Shown: positions 57,943 to 64,000 of the stretch, in pieces
Position numbering within the stretch: the first letter of the stretch is position 1
Layout: every line of letters begins with the position of its first letter
NCBI RefSeq assembly: GCF_024172165.1
Contig: NZ_JAMZEB010000002.1
Coordinates: 11,801,501 to 11,865,500, forward strand
Reading direction: 5' to 3'
Source: Nonomuraea thailandensis
Lineage (GTDB): Bacteria > Actinomycetota > Actinomycetes > Streptosporangiales > Streptosporangiaceae
Length of the DNA stretch: 64,000 nucleotides
Notes under the pieces: generated by a model
Database searches by the model: none
What the model was told of the DNA's origin: nothing
The model's input: the letters and a program-made list of their open reading frames with translations, nothing else
Position numbers and translations under genes: made by a program

Positions 57943-59760
57943 ATGAGCACCCAAGCACCAGAACGCCTCGGCCCGTACCGCCTCGTCAGGAAGATCGGCG
58001 AGGGTGGCATGGGGGTCGTCCACCTCGGTCTCGACGGTGAGGGACGCGAAGTCGCCATCAAGGTGCTGCATCCCCACGTGGCCGCCGACCTCAAGGCGCG
58101 CGACCGGCTGACCCGCGAGGTCGAGACGATGCGGAGGGTGCGCTCCCCGTTCGTCGCGGAGGTGATCGACGCCGAGCTCGTCGGGAGCCAGCCGTACGTG
58201 GTGACCCGTTTCGCCCCCGGCCGGACCCTGGAGGACACCGTGCTGGCCGAGGGCCCGCTGGAGGCCCGCCAGGTCATCCAGCTCGCCCAGGGGCTGTGCC
58301 AGGCGCTGGTGGCCATCCACGCGGCCGACGTGATCCACCGCGACTTCAAGCCGTCCAACGTCATGCTGGTCGACGAGCGGCCGCTGGTCATCGACTTCGG
58401 CATCGCCCACCTGGTCAACGCCACCCGGCTGACGCAGACGGGCATGTTCGTGGGCACGCCGGGCTACCTGGCGCCCGAGATCATCCGCGACTCCGACATC
58501 ACCCAGGCGGCCGACGTGCACGCGCTGGCCTCGACGGTGTTCTTCGCCGCGACCGGCGCGCCGCCGTTCGGCACGGGCACGTTCGAGTCCGTCTGCTTCA
58601 ACATCATGGAAGGGCGGGCGCAGATCGACAAGGCGCCCGCGTGGCTGCGCGGCTGGCTCAGCCGGGCGCTGCAGGTCGAGCCGTCGGCCCGGCCCGGCGC
58701 CCACGAGCTGCTGCGGATGGCCAAGGCGCTGGACCCGTCGGTGACCACGTTCAACGAGGGCCCGACGGGCACGAAACCGGTGGGCCGCACGCGGACCATG
58801 GACACGTTCTCCGACCTGCTGCCGCCGGTCGAGTACGGCCAGGCTGCGCCGCCGCCCTCGCCGACGCCGACGCGGCACGAGGAGCGGCCCAAGCGGCGTG
58901 AGGAGCGGCCCAAGCGGCGCGAGGAGCGGCCGCCGCCGTACGTGCCCGCGCCGATGTCCGCCAGGCCCGCGCCCCATCCCGACCAGCGCGTGGCCGGCCA
59001 CCCGCCGCCCGACCGGCGGCTGGTGCCCGCACCCACCTCGCCGTCGCCGGTGCGGCCCTACACCCCGCCGCCGCAGTACACGCCGCCGTCGGAGCGCAAG
59101 CGCTACCTGTTCGGCAGCCAGGTCGTCGGGTTGCTGCTGCTCGTCACGCTGGTGGCGCTGACCGTCATGATGCCGGTCATGGCCGGAGCGGTGGCCATCG
59201 CGCTGGCGTTCGTGCTGCGCATCGGCGAATACCTCTTCGGCGACCTGGTCAAGCGCCGCCAGGTGCGCGGCAGCAGCGCCGCCGACCCGCTGCTCGCCCT
59301 GGTCGGCACGCCGTGGGCGCTGGTCAAGTCCGCGCTCGTGACCGTGGTGCACGTGCCGCTGGCGCTGCTGTTCGGCGTCTGCGTCTGGGGCGTGCTGTAC
59401 TGGGCCGGGCAGATGGGCGTGAACGAGGCGGCGGCGTACGCGGCGGGCGCCTTCGCGGCAGGGTTGTTCGTGCTGCCGGGAGGCGGCGCGCCTCGTCAGG
59501 CCGTCACGCGCACGCTCACCGGCGTGCTGCGCAGCCCCGGCGCCGCCCTGGTGGCGGTCGTGCTGGTGGGTACGGCGGCGCTGTTCGCGGTGATGTTCGC
59601 GCTGGGGCAGGACACCTCGTGGGCGCCGTGGCGGGCGCCGGAATCGGTGATCAACGACCTGGCGAGCGACGCGAGGCAGAGCACGATCGGCCTGATCACA
59701 GGGCTGATCGGCGATCTGCTCAACGGGCTGGGGCTGGGGTGGCTGAATCCCTGGTCCTGA
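57943..59760 (+). CDS. Transmembrane Ser/Thr protein kinase (second of three)
   Basis: 605 residues from ATG 57943 with GGAAGG upstream. Kinase domain (about 10-265): IGEGGMGVVHLGLD, VIHRDFKPSNVMLVDERPLVIDFGIAH and GTPGYLAPEIIR. Phe replaces Leu after the catalytic HRD. The linker carries the repeated charged unit RPKRREERPKRREERPP and then Pro-rich sequence. The C-terminal membrane region has about six helices (VVGLLLLVTLVALTVMMPVMAGAVAIALAFVL; ALVTVVHVPLALLFGVCVWGVLYW; and two more). It is 70-80 percent like the first kinase in layout, which supports local duplication. No extracellular sensor domain is present. Confidence 0.93.
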   Translation: MSTQAPERLGPYRLVRKIGEGGMGVVHLGLDGEGREVAIKVLHPHVAADLKARDRLTREVETMRRVRSPFVAEVIDAELVGSQPYVVTRFAPGRTLEDTVLAEGPLEARQVIQLAQGLCQALVAIHAADVIHRDFKPSNVMLVDERPLVIDFGIAHLVNATRLTQTGMFVGTPGYLAPEIIRDSDITQAADVHALASTVFFAATGAPPFGTGTFESVCFNIMEGRAQIDKAPAWLRGWLSRALQVEPSARPGAHELLRMAKALDPSVTTFNEGPTGTKPVGRTRTMDTFSDLLPPVEYGQAAPPPSPTPTRHEERPKRREERPKRREERPPPYVPAPMSARPAPHPDQRVAGHPPPDRRLVPAPTSPSPVRPYTPPPQYTPPSERKRYLFGSQVVGLLLLVTLVALTVMMPVMAGAVAIALAFVLRIGEYLFGDLVKRRQVRGSSAADPLLALVGTPWALVKSALVTVVHVPLALLFGVCVWGVLYWAGQMGVNEAAAYAAGAFAAGLFVLPGGGAPRQAVTRTLTGVLRSPGAALVAVVLVGTAALFAVMFALGQDTSWAPWRAPESVINDLASDARQSTIGLITGLIGDLLNGLGLGWLNPWS

Positions 59761-59795
59761 GTGTCCCTGCCGGTCCCGCGGGGGAGAGATGAGGT

Positions 59796-61007
<1,212 letters not shown>

Positions 61008-61013
61008 GCAGCA

Positions 61014-61030
61014 ACCGAATAAAGTTCGGT
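61014..61030. promoter_or_regulatory. Inverted repeat after the kinase operon
   Basis: ACCGAA and TTCGGT are exact inverted repeats around TAAAG, seven bases past the third kinase stop. It may be a weak terminator or an operator for etfBA. Confidence 0.45.
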
Positions 61031-61071
61031 ATGGTAGGGGTGGTAACGCGCGGATCACACGTGCCGGTGGT

Positions 61072-61099
61072 TTGCGCGCAAGCTACCGATGGGTAACAT
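61072..61099 (+). promoter_or_regulatory. Candidate etfBA promoter
   Basis: TTGCGC and TAACAT are separated by 16 bases, giving a leader of about 120 bases before the etfB ATG. Confidence 0.4.
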
Positions 61100-61227
61100 A
61101 ACGGCGAAACCACGGCAGACCCTCTGTCGGATGCCCCGCGGGCACCTGGCAGTCTGGACAGATGCATTTCGGCGCCACCGCAGCGAGGCGGGGGCGCACG
61201 CGAACTACGGGAGGTCGGCCACCGGCC

Positions 61228-62007
61228 ATGAACATCGTCGTCTGCGTGAAGCAGGTCCCCGACACGGCGACCGAGCGCAAGCTGCGGTCCGATGACAACA
61301 CGCTCGACCGCGACGCCGCCGACGGCGTGGTCAACGAGCTTGACGAGTACGCGGTCGAAGAGGCGCTGAAGCTCAAGGAGGCCCACGGCGGTGAGGTGAC
61401 CGTCCTGACCATGGGTCCGGGCAAGGCCACCGACACCATCCGCAAGGCGCTGGCCATGGGCGCCGACAAGGCCGTCCACCTCAGCGACGACGCGCTGCAC
61501 GGCTCGGACGCGCTGTCCACCTCGTACGCGATGGCCCAGGTGCTCAAGAAGATCGGGTTCGACCTGGTCATCCTGGGCTCCGAGTCGACCGACGCGCGCA
61601 CCGGTGTGCTGGCCGCGATGCTGGCCGAGCGGCTCGGCGCGTCCCAGCTCACGCTGGCCAACAAGGTCGAGGTCGACAAGGGCGCCATCTCGATCCAGCG
61701 GCTGACCGACTACGGCTACGACCGGGTCGAGGCTCCGCTGCCCGCCGTCGTCTCCGTGGTGGAGAAGATCAACGAGCCGCGCTACCCCTCGTTCAAGGGC
61801 ATCATGGCGGCCAAGAAGAAGCCGGTCGAGACGCTCGCCATCGGCGACGCCTCCATCGACGCGGCGCAGGTCGGCCTGGCCGCCGCCTGGTCCGAGGTCG
61901 TCGACTTCGCCGCGGCTCCGCCGCGCGCGGCCGGCACGATCGTCAAGGACGAGGGTGACGGCGGCGAGAAGGCGGCCGACTTCCTGGCGTCCAAGAAGTT
62001 CATCTGA
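61228..62007 (+). CDS. etfB: Electron transfer flavoprotein subunit beta
   Basis: 259 residues from ATG 61228 with GGGAGG upstream; the frame is open 22 codons earlier without coding character. EtfB/FixA signature: NIVVCVKQVPDTATERKLR, VVNELDEYAVEEALKLKEAHGGEVTVLTMGP, AMGADKAVHLSD and DLVILGSESTDARTGVLAAMLAERLGA (AMP-binding region). With EtfA it passes electrons from acyl-CoA dehydrogenases to the quinone pool. etfA follows after 19 bases. The pair is not next to fix genes, so it is the housekeeping ETF. Confidence 0.97.
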   Translation: MNIVVCVKQVPDTATERKLRSDDNTLDRDAADGVVNELDEYAVEEALKLKEAHGGEVTVLTMGPGKATDTIRKALAMGADKAVHLSDDALHGSDALSTSYAMAQVLKKIGFDLVILGSESTDARTGVLAAMLAERLGASQLTLANKVEVDKGAISIQRLTDYGYDRVEAPLPAVVSVVEKINEPRYPSFKGIMAAKKKPVETLAIGDASIDAAQVGLAAAWSEVVDFAAAPPRAAGTIVKDEGDGGEKAADFLASKKFI

Positions 62008-62026
62008 GAACGGGGGTTAAACGGAA

Positions 62027-62980
62027 ATGTCGGAAATTCTCGTTCTCGTTGAGCACGCCGAAGGCGAGGTCAAGAAGGTCACGCTCGAGCTGCTGACCCT
62101 GGCCCGCTCCCTCGGCACGCCCGCCGCTGTCTGGGCAGGCCCCGGCATCACGCCCGAGGCCAAGGCCCGCCTGGCCGAGTACGGCGCCGAGAAGATCTAC
62201 GTCGCCGGCGCCGGCGACATCGTCGAGTACGTGGTCGCCCCCAAGGCCGAGCTGCTCGCCCAGCTCGTCGCCGGCAAGTCGCCCGCGGCGGTGCTGGTGG
62301 CCGCCACGGCCGAGGGCAAGGAGATCGCGGGCCGCCTGGCCATCAAGACCGACTCGGGCGTCATCACCGACGCCGTCGGCCTGAGCGAGGGCTTCGTCGC
62401 CGACCAGTCCATCTTCGGCGGCGGCGTCAACGTGCACTCCCGGGTGCGCAAGGGCACGCCCATCGTCGCCGTACGCCCCAACTCCACCGCCCCCGTCGCC
62501 GCCGCCGGCGCCGGGACGGAGGAGGAGGTCGCGGTCACCCTCTCCGACGCCGCCAAGGCCGCCCGCGTGGTCGAGCGGGTCAAGCAGGAGAAGGGCGCCC
62601 GGCCGGAGCTGACGGAGGCCGCCATCGTCGTCTCCGGCGGCCGCGGCGTCGGCTCGGCCGAGAACTTCTCGGTCATCGAGGGCCTCGCCGACGCCCTCGG
62701 CGCCGCGGTGGGCGCCTCCCGCGCCGCCACGGACGCCGGCTGGTACCCGCACCAGTTCCAGGTGGGCCAGACGGGCAAGACGGTGTCGCCGCAGCTGTAC
62801 ATCGCGGCCGGGATCTCGGGCGCCATCCAGCACCGGGCCGGCATGCAGACGGCGAAGACGATCGTGGCCATCAACAAGGACCCTGAGGCCCCGATCTTCG
62901 AGCTGGCGGACTACGGCGTGGTGGGCGACCTCCACCAGATCGTGCCCCAGCTCACCGAGGAGGTCACGAAGCGCAAGTAG
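62027..62980 (+). CDS. etfA: Electron transfer flavoprotein subunit alpha
   Basis: 317 residues from ATG 62027. The FAD domain is in the C-terminal third: IVVSGGRGVGSAENFSVIEGLADALGAAVGASRAATDAGWYPHQFQVGQTGKTVSPQLYIAAGISGAIQHRAGMQTAKTIVAINKDPEAPIFELADYGVVGDL contains the GRG, Arg, QVGQTG and SGAIQH motifs that hold the flavin. It forms the ETF heterodimer with the product of the preceding gene. The end of the operon is marked by two GC-rich hairpins within a repeated unit. Confidence 0.97.
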   Translation: MSEILVLVEHAEGEVKKVTLELLTLARSLGTPAAVWAGPGITPEAKARLAEYGAEKIYVAGAGDIVEYVVAPKAELLAQLVAGKSPAAVLVAATAEGKEIAGRLAIKTDSGVITDAVGLSEGFVADQSIFGGGVNVHSRVRKGTPIVAVRPNSTAPVAAAGAGTEEEVAVTLSDAAKAARVVERVKQEKGARPELTEAAIVVSGGRGVGSAENFSVIEGLADALGAAVGASRAATDAGWYPHQFQVGQTGKTVSPQLYIAAGISGAIQHRAGMQTAKTIVAINKDPEAPIFELADYGVVGDLHQIVPQLTEEVTKRK

Positions 62981-62995
62981 AGGTGTTCCCGGGGG

Positions 62996-63170
62996 AAGCG
63001 CGGTCTTCCCGCCTCGGCGCTACGCGCATGGGGCTCAGGCCGTGACATCGGGGGGCGCGGCCCCCCGAACCCCCGGCTCTACAAGCGCGGTCCTCCCGAT
63101 GGGGCGCTTCGCGCCATGCGGTCCGGGCTGTGACATCGGGGGGCGCGGCCCCCCGAACCCCCGCTCAGAA
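62996..63170. repeat. Two 87-88-base repeats, each with a strong hairpin
   Basis: Units at 62996-63082 and 63083-63170. Within them 33 bases (63043-63075 and 63131-63163) are identical. Each contains GGGGGGC-GCG-GCCCCCC, a stem of 7-8 G:C pairs. The left parts of the units are similar but diverged. The structure lies just past etfA and probably ends its transcription. Confidence 0.85.
63050..63068. terminator. GC-rich hairpin after etfA (copy 1)
   Basis: CGGGGGGC and GCCCCCCG form an 8-base-pair stem around GCG. The identical second copy is at 63138-63156. The gap 62981-63330 holds no gene. Confidence 0.6.
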
Positions 63171-63330
63171 GCCGCTGCGCCGCTGCGTGGGCCGACGGGG
63201 CCGCAGACACCGGGTCACCCTGGCTGCGAGCGATCCGCGACGAGATCAGGGATCGCAGCCGAGAAGCTGATCGCTGCTCTGCCGCCCGCCCGACGACCGA
63301 CATCAGGGCCAGTCCGTCATACGCGCTCGC

Positions 63331-64000
63331 TCACTCGGCTGACTCGTCCCGGACGGCGAAATCGTCGTAGGACCGAGGACGGACGGGTGGAAGCGATCGC
63401 AGCCGTGCTGGTTCGATCAAGGAGGGCTCGAAGCCGTCAGGCCAGACGGTGCTCTCATCGAAGACCACCCGCTTCAGGGAGGCGTCGGTCAGTACGGCTC
63501 CGCTCAGAGCGGCTCCGCGGAGATCGCTGTAATCGAGGCGGGCGCCACGCAGGTTGGCGTTGCGCAGGTCGGCTTTGCTCAGATCGGTGGCGCGCATGTC
63601 GGCACCCTCGGCGATGATGCCCGTCAGGACGGCGTCACGTAAATCGGCCTGATAGAGGACCGCGTCGGCCAGGATCGCACCGGCCAGCCGTACTCCCGAC
63701 AGATCCGCACGGGTCAGATCGATGCCGACGAGGGAGGATTCGGTCAGATCGCTGAAGTGGAGATCCACATCGTGAAGCCGGGCGGAGGCGAGGTTGGTCT
63801 TGGGCAGGACCACCCGGTCCAGAGCGAGCACCTGGCCCCTCACCGATGGGCGACGGCCAAGGACGGTGAGTGCCGCGTGGATGTCGGGAGCTCGTAGGGC
63901 GAGGTTGACCGGATCGCCGGAGGCCGCGGCCGTGCGCCGGGCGTCGTGGGCGGTCCTGTGAGGGGCGCGGGTGCGGGTGCCGATGAACGCGGTGAGGATC
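63331..64000 (-). CDS. Pentapeptide-repeat protein (3' part, runs off the window)
   Basis: About 223 residues are visible; the 5' end lies beyond the right edge, since the frame is open to base 64000 and its outermost residues (ILTAFIGTRTRAPHRTA and LRAPDIHAALTVLGRRPSVRGQ) still look coding. From the VVLPKTNLASARL block on, the sequence is a run of A(D/N)LXX pentapeptides: ANLRGARLDYSDLRGAALSGAVL, DLSGVRLAGAILADAVLYQADLRDAVL and so on, forming a right-handed quadrilateral helix. The C-terminus is a short acidic tail. Some family members mimic DNA and protect gyrase, but most, including this type with an N-terminal helical region, have no known role. Confidence 0.85.
   Translation of the reverse strand, partial: ILTAFIGTRTRAPHRTAHDARRTAAASGDPVNLALRAPDIHAALTVLGRRPSVRGQVLALDRVVLPKTNLASARLHDVDLHFSDLTESSLVGIDLTRADLSGVRLAGAILADAVLYQADLRDAVLTGIIAEGADMRATDLSKADLRNANLRGARLDYSDLRGAALSGAVLTDASLKRVVFDESTVWPDGFEPSLIEPARLRSLPPVRPRSYDDFAVRDESAE

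Noticed and set aside
63042-63617. 191-codon frame on the plus strand across the hairpin repeats and the pentapeptide gene
   Set aside because: It reads through two terminator-like hairpins and is antisense to clear pentapeptide repeats.

Overview
The window is high-GC DNA with strong G/C bias at third codon positions, frequent GTG and TTG starts, many overlapping stop/start pairs and a complete GlgE glucan pathway, so it comes from an actinomycete. The 275-residue PD-(D/E)XK-like protein at 50176-51003, the three subtilases in a row and the kinases with multi-pass tails suggest a Streptosporangiaceae-type organism such as Nonomuraea, but that is inference. I see no rRNA, tRNA, CRISPR array, insertion sequence or prophage. 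About 52 genes are supported, and two are cut by the window edges.

Layout. 1-1.1 kb: tail of a glycine-betaine-type binding protein and a flavin reductase. 1.1-8.3 kb: secreted BNR sialidase, signal peptide peptidase SppA, a zinc-free alcohol-dehydrogenase-type oxidoreductase, a DUF2306 membrane protein and a NarL-type two-component system. 8.3-13.4 kb: three paralogous secreted S8 proteases on the same strand, the third with a Pro/Thr linker and an unassigned C-terminal domain. 13.5-28.7 kb: alpha-glucan metabolism (glgB; mak, treS and glgE in one direction; glgP divergent). glgB is separated from mak by a DUF4328 protein, a 1038-residue AfsR/BTAD regulator and an imine-reductase-like enzyme. 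28.8-31.6 kb: RpiR regulator and a two-domain peptidoglycan hydrolase whose 3' ends overlap.

31.7-38.3 kb: a heterodimeric ABC exporter whose two ATPase halves are degenerate in complementary ways, then two quinone-oxidoreductase-like genes. One has a MerR-type promoter and the other a TetR regulator with a clear operator. 38.4-40.3 kb: an XRE-HTH/ImmA metalloprotease regulator with an overlapping partner of unknown function. 40.5-42.2 kb: hydroxypyruvate isomerase and tartronate semialdehyde reductase. 42.3-45.2 kb: a secreted HNH nuclease with an abutting 93-residue partner, a TetR-like protein without its DNA-binding head, a hotdog thioesterase and a stretch of gene remnants. 45.2-51 kb: CehA/McbA metallohydrolase, rhodanese-CBS protein, HesB-like protein, HhH-GPD protein, enoyl-CoA hydratase and the PD-(D/E)XK-like protein. 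51.1-55.2 kb: an overlapping operon of coiled-coil protein, PP-loop ATPase, M55 D-aminopeptidase and Tat-exported amine oxidase. 55.2-61 kb: a YbaK-type tRNA deacylase and three Ser/Thr kinases. 61.2-63 kb: etfB and etfA. 63.3-64 kb: a pentapeptide-repeat protein running off the end.

The GlgE genes form one pathway: TreS makes maltose from trehalose, Mak phosphorylates it, GlgE polymerises maltosyl units, GlgB branches the glucan and GlgP shortens it. The least explained groups are the PP-loop/M55/amine-oxidase operon, the ImmA pair, and the recurring short tandem repeats that begin at the stop codons of at least five genes.
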